From contig OY282355.1 of assembly GCA_958295525.1 (NCBI GenBank), forward strand, positions 843,504-907,503: a DNA stretch of 64,000 nt, read 5' to 3'. Positions 23,915 to 32,510 of the stretch are shown one piece after another. A program made the translations under genes and the position numbers. Positions within the stretch are counted from its first letter, which is position 1. Each line of letters begins with the position of its first letter. The notes under the pieces were generated by a model, which saw nothing but the letters and a program-made list of their open reading frames with translations, searched no databases and was not told the DNA's origin. The DNA comes from an uncultured Dehalococcoidia bacterium (lineage in GTDB: Bacteria; Chloroflexota; Dehalococcoidia; Lucifugimonadales; Australimonadaceae).

Positions 23915-24636
23915 CCGCCGCGCTGTTCAGCCTCGCCCTCCGCCAAGCGTTCACCCGCCGCAAACTTGCGCTGCTCGCCATCCTCGCCCTGCTGCCCCTG
24001 GGATTCGCCGCCTTCCAGCGAACCATAGACCCCTCCGGCGGCGCCGACGGCATGCTCAACGGCGTGTTCGACACCCTGATGCTCTCCATCACGCTCCCCC
24101 TCACCGTGATGACGCTTGCGACCGGCGCGTTCGGCAACGAAATCGAAGACCGCACGCTCAGCCTCCTCACCACCAAACCCGTCCCCCGCGCCGCCATCGT
24201 GCTCGCCAAAATCGCCGCGACCGTCGCCGTCGCAGGCCCGCTCGCCGCCGCCGTCGCCGCCCTCATAACGATAATGGCCCACGACGGCGGAGCCGCGCAA
24301 GGAGCCGCGGTCGGCGCCGCAGGCGCGCTCATCGCCGTCGTAACCTACGCATCGCTCTTCACCTGGGCCGGGCTCGTCACCACCCGCGCGCTCGCCTTCG
24401 GCCTCATCTACGTGCTGCTCTGGGAAGGGCTGCTCGTAAGCATCCTAGAAGGGCTGCGCTACCTCAGCGTGCGCGGCTACACGCTGGGCGCGCTCGCAGG
24501 GCTGGACGGCGCCGCGTTCTCCGCCTTCTCCCCCGACGCCATCGAACTCCCCGCCGCGCTCATCGGCGCCGCCGCCGCGACCCTCCTCTTCTTCCTCCTC
24601 GCCCTCCGCCGCCTCGTCCGCATGGACGTTCCGTAA
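23911..24636 (+). CDS. second ABC-2 type permease
   Basis: 241 residues with six predicted helices: LALLAILALLPLGFAAF, DTLMLSITLPLTVMTLATGA, AATVAVAGPLAAAVAALITI, GAAGALIAVVTYASLFTWAG, FGLIYVLLWEGLLVSILEG and ALIGAAAATLLFFLLAL. The EIEDRTLSLLTTKPVPR loop is typical of ABC-2 permeases. It closes the two-ATPase, two-permease operon; a heteromeric exporter or two related exporters are both possible. Confidence 0.86.
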   Translation: MTAALFSLALRQAFTRRKLALLAILALLPLGFAAFQRTIDPSGGADGMLNGVFDTLMLSITLPLTVMTLATGAFGNEIEDRTLSLLTTKPVPRAAIVLAKIAATVAVAGPLAAAVAALITIMAHDGGAAQGAAVGAAGALIAVVTYASLFTWAGLVTTRALAFGLIYVLLWEGLLVSILEGLRYLSVRGYTLGALAGLDGAAFSAFSPDAIELPAALIGAAAATLLFFLLALRRLVRMDVP

Positions 24637-24642
24637 CGCGGT

Positions 24643-24921
24643 ATGACTGCCTACGCATACCCTTGCGTCATCGAGCCCGACGGAGACGGCGGCTTCCTCG
24701 CCGTTTTCCCTGACGTTCCCGAGGCCATCACCGGCGGACGCGGACGCTCAGAGGCGGCGGCGATGGCGGAGGACGCGCTCGCAACCGCGCTCGCAGGATA
24801 CGCGCGCGCGAAGCGGCCTATCCCCGCCCCCCGCGCCCCTGCCCCCGGGCAAGTCCTCGTCGCCGTTCCGCCGGTCGCCGCCGCCAAACTCGCGCCCTCC
24901 GCGCCGTCGGACGAAACTTGA
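24643..24921 (+). CDS. HicB-like antitoxin domain, no HicA seen
   Basis: 92-residue protein. YPCVIEPDGDGGFLAVFPDVPEAITGGRGRSEAAAMAEDAL is the partial RNase H-like HicB fold (YxxxxExDGDGxFxAxFPDxPE). The C-terminal part is Pro/Ala-rich without a clear HTH or ribbon-helix-helix. No HicA mRNA-interferase gene is adjacent. It starts 6 bases after the ABC permease stop, so it may ride on that operon. Orphan HicB proteins are common, and function here is unknown. Confidence 0.72.
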   Translation: MTAYAYPCVIEPDGDGGFLAVFPDVPEAITGGRGRSEAAAMAEDALATALAGYARAKRPIPAPRAPAPGQVLVAVPPVAAAKLAPSAPSDET

Positions 24922-24980
24922 TCATCGAAGACGCCGCGGCCTGAAGCCGCAAGCCTGCGGCCCCGAAAGGAGTCCCCCCC

Positions 24981-26036
24981 ATGTTCAACGGCGTCAAAGT
25001 CATAGACGTTCACGGGCACCACTCCACGCCCGCCCAGTTCCGCGCCTACGCCTACAACCTCATCGCCCTCCGCTCTCCCTCCGGCGGCGGACTGCAGATC
25101 CCCGAGAAGGCGATGGAGGAAGCCCAAGCGCGACACCTCGGCATGATGGACGAGCGCAACGTCGACCTCCAGTTCATCTCCCCGCGCCCCGTCGCAATGA
25201 TGCACTGGGAGATGCCGCATATCGTTGAGCACTGGACGCGCGTGACGAACGACGTCATCCGCCAAACCTGCGAAATGCACCCCGACAGGTTCGCCGGAGT
25301 CGCGCAACTCCCGCAGGTCGGCGTGGACTACGCGAACGACACGAGCGGCTGCCTCGCCGAATTCGAGCGCGCCGTCGGCGAACTGGGCTTCGTCGCCGCC
25401 ACCGTCAACCCCGACCCGGGCGGCGACCGCCGCGCCCCGGGAATGAACGACCCCTACTGGTTCCCCCTCTACCGCAAGTCCGTCGAACTCCAAGCCCCGC
25501 TCATCGTCCACGCCTCTATCTCCCGCGACCCCCGCCTCGCCATCATCTCCCACAGTTACCAATACAACTTTATGACCGAGCAGGCGCTCGCCACCCAACT
25601 CTTGGAGCAGAGCGACGTGTTCGACAAGTTCCCCGCCCTCAAGATACTCGTCTGCCACTGCGGGGGCGCGCTCAGCCGGTTCATCCCCCGCGCCGCGTCG
25701 TCCGGCGTCGCGGGCGGCGGACAGGTCGGCATTGACAACCGCGCAACCCCAGCCCACGAGAACGAGCAGCGGACTTGGCCCGACAACCTCTTCTTCGACA
25801 CCTGCGCCTACGACAAGGACTACCTCGCCGCCGCCATCAAGCACAAGGGCGTCGCGCAAATGTGCTTCGGCACCGAATCGCCCGGCAGCGGCACCGGCGT
25901 CCTCAATCCCGACACCGGGCGCCCCTCCGACGATATGCTCCCCGTCCTCGACTCCATCGCCTTCCTCACCGACGACGACAAGCGCAACCTCATCCACGAC
26001 AACGCCCTCCGCGTCTTCCCCCTCTTCCCCGGCTGA
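24981..26036 (+). CDS. amidohydrolase-2 family protein, LigJ-like (4-oxalomesaconate hydratase type)
   Basis: 351-residue metal-dependent hydrolase. It begins VKVIDVHGHHSTPAQF (metal-binding HxH), and continues LQFISPRPVAMMHWE, AGVAQLPQVGVDYAN, VNPDPGGDRRAPGMNDPYW, PLIVHASISRDPR, LVCHCGGALSRF, and FGTESPGSGTGVLNPDTGRPSDDM. The order and wording follow LigJ, which hydrates 4-oxalomesaconate in the protocatechuate 4,5-cleavage pathway. GAAAGGAGTCC precedes ATG 24981. The RraA/LigK-like aldolase at 29379 could supply the next step. Other amidohydrolase-2 roles such as decarboxylation remain possible. Confidence 0.82.
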   Translation: MFNGVKVIDVHGHHSTPAQFRAYAYNLIALRSPSGGGLQIPEKAMEEAQARHLGMMDERNVDLQFISPRPVAMMHWEMPHIVEHWTRVTNDVIRQTCEMHPDRFAGVAQLPQVGVDYANDTSGCLAEFERAVGELGFVAATVNPDPGGDRRAPGMNDPYWFPLYRKSVELQAPLIVHASISRDPRLAIISHSYQYNFMTEQALATQLLEQSDVFDKFPALKILVCHCGGALSRFIPRAASSGVAGGGQVGIDNRATPAHENEQRTWPDNLFFDTCAYDKDYLAAAIKHKGVAQMCFGTESPGSGTGVLNPDTGRPSDDMLPVLDSIAFLTDDDKRNLIHDNALRVFPLFPG

Positions 26037-26075
26037 CCCCCGCCCCCTGACCGGGCGCCCCTTGCCTTCTGCCTA

Positions 26076-26226
26076 TCGTCATTCCCGCGCAGGCGGGAAT
26101 CCAGTGGCGCGCAAGCGCCGGACGGAGCGCGTAGCGCATCGTCTCCAAAGCGCCCCACGCGCCACGCCCTGACTGCGAAAGCAGGAACCTACTGGGGCAT
26201 CGTCATTCCCGCGTAGGCGGGAACTT
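26076..26226. repeat. composite repeat plus IR units
   Basis: Composite element: IR unit at 26078-26100, GGCGCGCAAGCGCC hairpin, CGGAGCGCGTAGCGCATCG segment, CACGCGCCACG, a degenerate second unit (CTGCGAAAGCAGG) and CCTACTGGGGC. Another IR unit follows at 26201-26224, directly before the DUF433 promoter region. Confidence 0.87.
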
Positions 26227-26275
26227 ACCTGAACCGTGCGCGATTTCTGCTATTATTGATGTGGGAGAGCAAGCG

Positions 26276-26605
26276 ATGACCTTACAGACGGCAGCGGATT
26301 TCCCGCCTATGGTGGCGGATAGCGACGGCGCCGTTCGCGTCGGCGGGACGCGGATCACGCTTGACGTCCTCGCGGCGCATTTCGAGGCGGGCGCAACCCC
26401 TGAGGAGGTCGTCGAGCAACTGGACGCGCTGAGCCTCGCGGACGTCTACCTCGTTCGCGGCTACTGCTTACGCCGCCCAGACGACGTGCAAGAGTACCTG
26501 CGGGCGCGTTCCGAACGGGCGGAGCGCATCCGGGCACAGATCGAGTCCGAGTCCGGGTCCGCGGAATTCGTCGGGGAAATCCTTGCGCGCGCCGGCGAGG
26601 AATAG
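26276..26605 (+). CDS. DUF433-type putative antitoxin
   Basis: 109 residues. The core GAVRVGGTRITLDVLAAHFEAGATPEEVVEQLDALSLADVY is the DUF433 winged-HTH signature (G-G-T-R-I followed by TPEEVxxxxxxLxxxDVY), associated with VapB-like antitoxins. ATG 26276 has GGGAGAGC upstream; a GTG at 26261 is an alternative. TATTAT at 26251-26256 is a likely -10 box. It is 6 bases ahead of the DUF5615 gene. Confidence 0.85.
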   Translation: MTLQTAADFPPMVADSDGAVRVGGTRITLDVLAAHFEAGATPEEVVEQLDALSLADVYLVRGYCLRRPDDVQEYLRARSERAERIRAQIESESGSAEFVGEILARAGEE

Positions 26606-26611
26606 CCTCCT

Positions 26612-26953
26612 TTGCTGCGGTTCCTGGCGGACGAGAACATAGAATCTGCGCTGGTGCAAGCAGTTCGACGCGACCATCGCATAGACATCGTGCGCGCTCA
26701 GGATGCAGGTTTGTCAGGGGTGGACGATCCAACGCTCCTCGCATGGGCTGCTGCCGAAGAGCGCGTAGTGGTCACGCATGACCTTGATACGATGCCGCGC
26801 CACGCGCGCGATCGGGCGGAGGCGGGCTTGCCGATGCGGGGCGTGATTGAAATCCCGCAGCAGTACAACATCGGAAAGGCCGCGGATGAGTTGACGCTGC
26901 TTGCGCATTGCAGCCGCGAGGAAGAGTGGGCAGGGCGCGTCGCATACCTATGA
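26612..26953 (+). CDS. DUF5615 PIN-like toxin
   Basis: 113 residues starting at TTG 26612. LRFLADENIESALVQAVRR, DIVRAQDAGLSGVDDPTLLAWAA, and ERVVVTHDLDTMP carry the acidic residues of the DUF5615 PIN-like nuclease fold (DENI and THD motifs). The DUF433/DUF5615 pairing is a well-known predicted toxin-antitoxin arrangement, which supports both calls. Confidence 0.85.
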   Translation: MLRFLADENIESALVQAVRRDHRIDIVRAQDAGLSGVDDPTLLAWAAAEERVVVTHDLDTMPRHARDRAEAGLPMRGVIEIPQQYNIGKAADELTLLAHCSREEEWAGRVAYL

Positions 26954-26994
26954 CGCGAGCCTTCCCGCCCCCATCGCCTCCCTCTGCCGTCATC

Positions 26995-27240
26995 CCCGCC
27001 CCCTTGCCCATCGTCATTCCCGCCGTAGGCGGAATCTCGCCATCTGTTTTGCGTAAAGCCAGCCTCTCTTCGCCCCTGCCCTACCCTGCCGCATCTCCGC
27101 GTTACTCCCCTACCGTCATTCCCACCCACCCGCCTCGTCATTCCCGCGAAGGCGGGAATCTCGCATCCCCTGACGCCTCGCCGGGCGCCGCAAGCGCCCA
27201 TGCGCCACGTCATTCCCGCGAAAGGGGAACCTACTGGGCC
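26995..27240. repeat. degenerate IR units and a shared TGTTTTGCGTAAA segment
   Basis: The 368-base gap before tpiA holds a damaged unit near 27012, another at 27136-27160 and a composite tail at 27205-27238 (CATGCGCCACGTCATTCCCG and CCTACTGGG). 27045-27093 matches 38588-38638. A TACAAT box at 27267-27272 may drive tpiA. Confidence 0.75.
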
Positions 27241-27321
27241 ATGCGCCGCTCTCAGAAAATCAAGCGTACAATAGGAATGCGCTGCTTCCTCGCCGAAGCG
27301 GTCAGCGCGTAGGGAGTCATC

Positions 27322-28083
27322 GTGCGCATCCCGTTCGTCGCAGGCAATTGGAAGATGAATCCGCCCACGATTGCGGAGGCCGCCGCGCTCGCGTCGGACA
27401 CGGCGAGCGCCGTTGGCGGAATCGCAGGCGCGACGCGCGTCGTCTGCCCGCCGTCCGCCGCGCTGCAAGCGGTCGCCCGGGCGCTCGAGGGGTCGCCGGT
27501 GGAGGTCGGGGCGCAGAATATGCACCACGAGGCGAAAGGCGCGTTCACGGGCGAACTCGCCGCCTCGATGCTGACGGGGCTCTGCTCTTGCGTCATCCTC
27601 GGCCACTCGGAGCGGCGCCAACTCTTCGGCGAGACGGACGATTTCGTGAACGCGAAAGTCCGCGCCGCGCTCGCCGCCGGACTGACGCCCATCCTCTGCG
27701 TCGGCGAGACGCTGGACGAGCGTGACGCGGGGGGCGCGGAGGAGGTCGTTCGGCGGCGCCTCGCGGCGGGGTTGGACGGCGTCGGCACGGGCGATGCGGT
27801 CGGCGTCGTGATCGCCTACGAGCCGGTGTGGGCGATAGGGACGGGCAGAGCGGCGACGCCTGAGATCGCGCAGGAGATGGCCGCCGTTGCGCGGGGGCAG
27901 GTTGCAGCGCTTTTCGGGAGCGCGGCGGCGGACGAGGTTCGCGTTCTGTACGGCGGAAGCGTGAGCCCCGGCAACGCGGCGAGCATCGCGGCGCAGCCCG
28001 ACGTGGACGGCGCGCTCGTCGGCGGCGCAAGCCTCGCCGCGGGCGACTTCGCCGCCATTACGCAAGCGTTCGCCTCCGCCTGA
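27322..28083 (+). CDS. tpiA: triosephosphate isomerase
   Basis: 253-residue glycolytic enzyme interconverting dihydroxyacetone phosphate and glyceraldehyde 3-phosphate. Catalytic residues are present: Lys in AGNWKMNPP, His in ILGHSERRQLFGE, and Glu in IAYEPVWAIGTGRAATPE; GGSVSPGNAASI binds the phosphate. Start GTG 27322 gives the usual N-terminus RIPFVAGNWKMN. It stands apart from other glycolytic genes, between repeats and miaA. Confidence 0.96.
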   Translation: MRIPFVAGNWKMNPPTIAEAAALASDTASAVGGIAGATRVVCPPSAALQAVARALEGSPVEVGAQNMHHEAKGAFTGELAASMLTGLCSCVILGHSERRQLFGETDDFVNAKVRAALAAGLTPILCVGETLDERDAGGAEEVVRRRLAAGLDGVGTGDAVGVVIAYEPVWAIGTGRAATPEIAQEMAAVARGQVAALFGSAAADEVRVLYGGSVSPGNAASIAAQPDVDGALVGGASLAAGDFAAITQAFASA

Positions 28084-28099
28084 CGACGCCCCTTGCGCA

Positions 28100-28165
28100 G
28101 CCTACCGTCATTTCCCCTGCCCCGTCGTTCCCGCGTAGGCGGGAACCTCGCCCGCTGGGAGCGGC
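28100..28165. repeat. IR unit between tpiA and miaA
   Basis: One good IR unit (28124-28150) and a degenerate start near 28105 lie in the short gap. Confidence 0.75.
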
Positions 28166-28211
28166 GCCGGGCGCGTCCGCCTTACTCGAAGTCCCTGGCG
28201 GCAGCCCAGCG

Positions 28212-29132
28212 ATGACCGGCCCCGTCCTGTTCATCGTCGGGCCGACGGCGAGCGGCAAGACCGCCGCCGCGCTCGACCTCGCCGCCCGCATCCGACCTCG
28301 CGCCCGAATGGAAATCGTCAACGCCGACAGCCGTCAAGTCTACCGGGGCATGTCCGTCGGCACGGCGAAACCTACGCCCGACGACCTCGCCGCCGTTCCG
28401 CACCATCTCATTGACGCCGCCGCGCCCGACGATACGTACAGCCTCGCCCGCTACCTCGCCGACGCCCGCTCCGCGATCGACGCCATTGCGGCGCGGGGCG
28501 CCCTTCCGGTCGTCGGCGGCGGGACGGGGCAATACGTCTGGGGGCTTGCGGAAGGCTGGCAAGCGCCCGCCGTGCCCCCGGACGCGGCGCTGCGGGCGGA
28601 ACTGCATGCGGAGGCGGAGCGATTAGGCTCCCCTGCGCTGTACGAGCGTTTGCGGTCGGCGGATCCGGACGCGGCGGACGCGATAGATCCGCGCAACGTC
28701 CGGCGCGTGATTCGCGCACTCGAGGTCTTCCAAGCGACGGGCGAGCCGTTCTCGCGTCAACGGCGGCGGGACGCTCCGGATTTCACGCCCGTTATGCTAG
28801 GGCTCGCCACCGAACGCGGAGCGCTGCGCGAGCGCGCCGACGCCCGCGTGGACGCGATGCTGCGCGCCGGATGGGTCGAGGAAACCCGCGAACTGCTGCG
28901 ATGCGGCTACGGGCCCGAACTCCCTGCGTTCTCCGCCGTCGGCTACCGCGAGGTCACGGCGCATATCAGAGGCGAGTTGACGCTGGAGGAAACGGCGGAG
29001 CGCGTGAAAACGGCCACTCATCGCCTCATCCGCCGCCAGCGCGCGTGGTTCAAGCCAACCGACGAGCGCATCGCGTGGAGCGCCGACGGCGCCGCGCTCG
29101 TCCAGCGGGCGCTTTCGCTCCTTCCTTCTTGA
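28212..29132 (+). CDS. miaA: tRNA dimethylallyltransferase
   Basis: 306-residue enzyme that prenylates A37 of tRNAs reading UNN codons. P-loop VGPTASGKTAAALDLA, then NADSRQVYRGMSVGTAKPT (catalytic Asp and substrate binding), HHLIDAA, LPVVGGGTGQYVWGL, DPRNVRRVIRALEVF and the C-terminal RLIRRQRAWFKPTDE. Length and motif order are normal. ATG 28212 has only a weak ribosome site (CAGCCCAGCG). Confidence 0.95.
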   Translation: MTGPVLFIVGPTASGKTAAALDLAARIRPRARMEIVNADSRQVYRGMSVGTAKPTPDDLAAVPHHLIDAAAPDDTYSLARYLADARSAIDAIAARGALPVVGGGTGQYVWGLAEGWQAPAVPPDAALRAELHAEAERLGSPALYERLRSADPDAADAIDPRNVRRVIRALEVFQATGEPFSRQRRRDAPDFTPVMLGLATERGALRERADARVDAMLRAGWVEETRELLRCGYGPELPAFSAVGYREVTAHIRGELTLEETAERVKTATHRLIRRQRAWFKPTDERIAWSADGAALVQRALSLLPS

Positions 29133-29151
29133 CGCGGTCAGATAGACCTGC

Positions 29152-29275
29152 CTCCGTCATTCCCGCGCAGGCGGGAATCCAAGCAGGCGCGTAAGCGCCT
29201 AGACGGGCGCGCAGCGCCCTGTCTCCAAATTCCCAAACGCGCCGCGTCCCTCCCGCGACGGTGGGAATCTACCCC
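29152..29275. repeat. composite repeat element
   Basis: IR unit at 29156-29180, GGCGCGTAAGCGCC hairpin, CGGGCGCGCAGCGCCCTG hairpin, GCGCCGCGTCCCTCCCGCG and a decayed second unit ending GGTGGGAATC. Confidence 0.82.
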
Positions 29276-29378
29276 CATCCCGCCCCGCCGCCCTTGACGA
29301 TTCGCCCGCCGTTCCCGCATCCTAGTCGCCGCCCGCCGCCCCGCGCGGCGGAGCGACATCCGCAACGAGAGAGGCGTT

Positions 29379-30053
29379 ATGGCAGGCTACCTCGACCCCA
29401 ACGACCCCGTAGTGCAGGCGTTCGCCAAGTTGGGCACGACGCCCGTGAGCGACGCGATGGACAGGCTCGGCCTCGCCGGCCAAGCCTTCGGCATCAAGCC
29501 CGTCGACCGCGAATTCACCCTCTGCGGGCGCGCCCACACCGTCCGCAACGAGCCGATGACCGCCGGACACAAGGGCGAGAGCGTCGGCGACTACATCGAC
29601 GAAGTCGCCCCCGGCCACGTCGTCGTCATAGACAACGGCGGGCGCCTCGACGCCACCGTCTGGGGCGACATCCTCACGATAATGGCCGACCGCAACAACC
29701 TCGGCGGCACCGTGATCCACGGCGTCTGCCGCGACTCCAACCGCGCGCTCAAACTCAACTACCCCATCTTCTCCCGCGGAACCTATATGCGGACGGGCAA
29801 AGACCGCGTGCGCGCCGACGCCTACCAGGAGCCCGTCTCGCTCGGCGAAATCCGCGTCCTCCCCGGCGACCTCATTCTCGGCGACGGCGACGGCGCGCTC
29901 GTCATCGCAAAGGAGCACGAGCAGGCCGTGCTGCAGGCCGCGCAGGAGATAGACGCCGCCGAAGAGCGCATCCGCAACGAAATAGCGAAAGGCGGCCGCC
30001 TCGACGACGCCCGGGAAAAGTTCAAGTACCACTCCCTCCAAAGCAGGGCGTAA
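29379..30053 (+). CDS. RraA/LigK-like aldolase
   Basis: 224 residues of the RraA fold. GHVVVIDNGGRLDATVWGDIL and GGTVIHGVCRDSNRAL match the metal/pyruvate-binding segments (G-D and R-D) of 4-carboxy-4-hydroxy-2-oxoadipate aldolases and oxaloacetate decarboxylases; LILGDGDGALVIAKE is the usual C-terminal strand. The conserved Arg and Asp of GVCRDS favour catalytic activity over the RNase E-inhibitor role of E. coli RraA. Preceding bases CGAGAGAGGCGTT give a weak ribosome site for ATG 29379. A link to the LigJ-like gene 3.3 kb upstream is an inference. Confidence 0.84.
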   Translation: MAGYLDPNDPVVQAFAKLGTTPVSDAMDRLGLAGQAFGIKPVDREFTLCGRAHTVRNEPMTAGHKGESVGDYIDEVAPGHVVVIDNGGRLDATVWGDILTIMADRNNLGGTVIHGVCRDSNRALKLNYPIFSRGTYMRTGKDRVRADAYQEPVSLGEIRVLPGDLILGDGDGALVIAKEHEQAVLQAAQEIDAAEERIRNEIAKGGRLDDAREKFKYHSLQSRA

Positions 30054-30061
30054 GAGACGAC

Positions 30062-30362
30062 TCCCGTCGTTCCCGCGAAAGCGGGAATGACGGAGCCCCA
30101 GTAGGTTCCCGCGTAGGCGGGCGTGGCTGCGGGGGCGCTTTGGAGACGGGGCGCGTTGCGCCCCGTCCGGGGCGAGGTTCCCGCCTGCGCGGGAGTACGG
30201 AGCGCCTGTGCCCATCATTCCCGTGCGCCCTACCGTCATTCCCGCGTAGGCGGGAATCCAGAGGCGCGCAGCACCGGATGGGGCGCAAGCCCCGTCTCCA
30301 CATTATCCCCGTGGCCACGTCATTCCCGCGAAAGCGGGAACCTACTGGGGACGCCTCCATCG
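30062..30362. repeat. tandem pair of composite repeats in opposite orientation
   Basis: 30070-30195 is a reversed composite (CCCAGTAGGTTCCCG ... GGGGCGCGTTGCGCCCCG) and 30234-30352 a forward one (IR unit, hairpins, GTGGCCACGTC, IR unit with GAAA centre, CCTACTGGGG). Together they form a large imperfect palindrome in the 789-base gap after the RraA-like gene. Confidence 0.85.
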
Positions 30363-30398
30363 CGCAGGCGAGGAGGCGCCGTCCGGTCATAGCAAGAA

Positions 30399-30530
30399 CC
30401 CCCTTGTCTGCGGATGAGTAGGCTTGCGACAACCGGACCCAACGCGCGGAACGACAAGGGGGCGCAGCGCGCCCACCAATCACAAAATCGTTCCGCGCCG
30501 TATTCGTCGGCGTGTCCCGGTTGTCGCAAG
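30399..30530. other. nested inverted repeat; candidate structured RNA or small palindromic element
   Basis: Two perfect stems nest here: CTTGCGACAACCGG (30423-30436) with its complement at 30517-30530, and GCGCGGAACG (30444-30453) with 30489-30498. Inside is a hairpin GGGCGC-AGC-GCGCCC (about 30460-30474). A competing stem pairs CCCCCTTGTC (30399-30408) with GACAAGGGGG (30453-30462), so two exclusive folds are possible. It is unrelated to the IR units and contains no convincing ORF. Confidence 0.6.
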
Positions 30531-30654
30531 GAGAACTATACCGCAAATCGCGCGTGGACGCCGCCGCCTCTCCTCCAAAGTCTTTTGCCTAACGGCTATG
30601 CGCTCCGCTCCGCCTTCTTGCCAAGCCTCTCTCCCCATCGGGTAGGAGGGCAAG

Positions 30655-30842
30655 CAATTCCCGCCTACGCGGGAATGACGATGCAAGGGCGCGGGGGCGG
30701 CGATGCGCCGCGCGCCCTGTCTGGGGACGAGATTCCCGCCTACGCGGGAATGACGTGGGAGGGTCCCAGTAGGTTCCCGCTTTCGCGGGCAGGGCGTGGC
30801 GCCGGGGGCGCTTTGGAGATGGGGCGCGCAGCGCCCCGTCAA
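30655..30842. repeat. IR units and reversed composite repeat
   Basis: IR units near 30657 and 30731, then a reversed composite (CCCAGTAGGTTCCCG at 30765 to GGGGCGCGCAGCGCCCCGTC at 30840) that abuts the stop codon of the acyl-CoA synthetase gene. Confidence 0.85.
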
Positions 30843-32396
30843 TCACCCCCCGAACCGCGCCCGCAATTCCCCCTTCAGAACCTTGCCCAGCGCGTTGCGG
30901 GGCAATTCCTCGACGAAAAAGACGCGCTCAGGCCGCTTGAAACGGGCAAGCGATTCGCAAGCGGCCAGCAGCGACTCCTCCGTCGGCGCCCCGTCCGCCG
31001 TCGGAACGACGACCGCCGCGACCGCCTCGCCCCACGTCTCGTCAGGAAGGCCAATGACCGCGCACTCCTCGACGCCCGCGCAGCCGTGCAGCAACTGCTC
31101 GACCTCCTCCGGCGCGACCATCTCGCCGCCGCGTTTGACGAAATCTTTGGCGCGCCCCGAAAGGTGAATATAGCCGTCCTCGTCCTTGTAGCCGAGGTCG
31201 CCGGTGTAGAGCCAGCCGCCGCGCGACGCCTCCGCCGTCGCCTCCGGCTGCCCCCAATAGCCGCGCATCAGGCGCGGGCCGCGGGCCGCGATCTCCCCTT
31301 GCTCCCCAACGCCCGCCTCGCTCCCATCCTCGCGGACGATGCGAACCTCGACGTCCGGGAGAGGCTTGCCGATGCTCGCCAAGCGGCGCCGGCGTTTCGC
31401 CGCGACTTCCGGCGGGCCGCTGAGGTCGTGATCCTCCGGCGGCACCATCGCTATCGTGGAGCCGGTCTCGGTCTGCCCGAACGCATTGATGAATTGGACG
31501 CCGGGGAGCCGCGCCACCGCACGCTCGATGAGCGGGGGCGGCATCGGCGCGCCGCCGTAGGTGAGTACGCGCAACGACGAAAGGTCGGCGTTGGGGAAGG
31601 CGGGATGATCGATCAACTGCTTGAGCATCGTCGGAACGACGAGCGCCCGCGCGATCCGGTGACGCTCCGCCAGCGCGAGCCACTCGCCCGCCTCGAACTG
31701 CCGCTGCAGAACGATGACGCGCCCGCCGTAGACCCCCGCGAGCGCGGCCTGCAACCCCGCGACGTGATAGAGCGGCAGCGTCAGCAGCGTCCGCTCCTCG
31801 GCGTCCGGGTCGGGCGGCTCCACGTTGGCGAGCATAAACGAGGTGAAACTCTCGTGGGAAAGCATCGCCGCTTTCGGCTGCCCGGTGGTGCCCGCCGTGA
31901 AAAGAAGCGCGGCGGTGTCCTCCGGCGCGCCCTCAGGGAAAATCGCTTCCTCCGCGCCGCCCTCATCCATCAGCGTTTGGTAAGCGCGCCAGCCGTCGGG
32001 CGGCTCGCCGCCGTCAACGGCGAAAACGGAGGCCGACGCCGCGTCGCCCCGCAATTGCTCGATGAGCGGCGCGTACCGCTCGCCCGCGATGACCGCCTTC
32101 GGCGCGGCGTTCCGCAGCGGGTAGCCGATCTCCTCGCCGCGTCCGCGAAAGTTCAGCGGCGCGTAGACGGCGTCCAGCCGCGCGGCGGCGAAATACGCCT
32201 CGAAATGCAGCGGCGTGTTCACGTCCATCACCGCAACGCGGTCGCCCGGCCCGACGCCTCCCGCCGCGAGCGCGTTGGCGAGGCGATTGGCGCGCTCGGC
32301 GAGTTCCGCGTAGGTCAGCGCCCCGCCCCCGGAGACGACGGCTGCCCTGTCCGGCGCGATCGCGGCGGCGATGACGAGAATGTCGTGCGTATGCAA
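30843..32396 (-). CDS. AMP-forming acyl-CoA synthetase
   Basis: 517-residue member of the ANL (adenylate-forming) superfamily, activating a carboxylic acid with ATP and CoA. P-loop-like LLFTAGTTGQPKAAMLSH, A5 motif NAFGQTETGS, A7-A8 region GWLYTGDLGYKDEDGYIH and LSGRAKDFVKRGGEMVAPEE, and the C-terminal A10 lysine in PRNALGKVLKGEL are all present. TTG 32396 is the start, with GGAGGAG 6 bases upstream. Two enoyl-CoA hydratases lie upstream on the same strand, so the cluster probably activates and degrades a fatty or aromatic acid; the acid is not predictable. Confidence 0.9.
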   Translation of the reverse strand: MHTHDILVIAAAIAPDRAAVVSGGGALTYAELAERANRLANALAAGGVGPGDRVAVMDVNTPLHFEAYFAAARLDAVYAPLNFRGRGEEIGYPLRNAAPKAVIAGERYAPLIEQLRGDAASASVFAVDGGEPPDGWRAYQTLMDEGGAEEAIFPEGAPEDTAALLFTAGTTGQPKAAMLSHESFTSFMLANVEPPDPDAEERTLLTLPLYHVAGLQAALAGVYGGRVIVLQRQFEAGEWLALAERHRIARALVVPTMLKQLIDHPAFPNADLSSLRVLTYGGAPMPPPLIERAVARLPGVQFINAFGQTETGSTIAMVPPEDHDLSGPPEVAAKRRRRLASIGKPLPDVEVRIVREDGSEAGVGEQGEIAARGPRLMRGYWGQPEATAEASRGGWLYTGDLGYKDEDGYIHLSGRAKDFVKRGGEMVAPEEVEQLLHGCAGVEECAVIGLPDETWGEAVAAVVVPTADGAPTEESLLAACESLARFKRPERVFFVEELPRNALGKVLKGELRARFGG

Positions 32397-32420
32397 AGGC
32401 GGTCTCCTCCGTGTCGGCGC

Positions 32421-32510
32421 TGGATTCCCGCCTACGCGGGAATGACAGTTTGGATGCCGGAATGGCGGTTGGCTGCGGGATTCCCGCCTACGCGGGAATG
32501 ACGGTTGGCT
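32421..32510. repeat. two IR units between co-directional catabolic genes
   Basis: IR units at 32422-32446 and 32478-32503 fill the 114-base gap between the enoyl-CoA hydratase stop and the acyl-CoA synthetase start. Confidence 0.88.

Noticed and set aside
30414-32501. 695-codon plus-strand frame
   Set aside because: Antisense shadow of the acyl-CoA synthetase, joined to repeat read-through.
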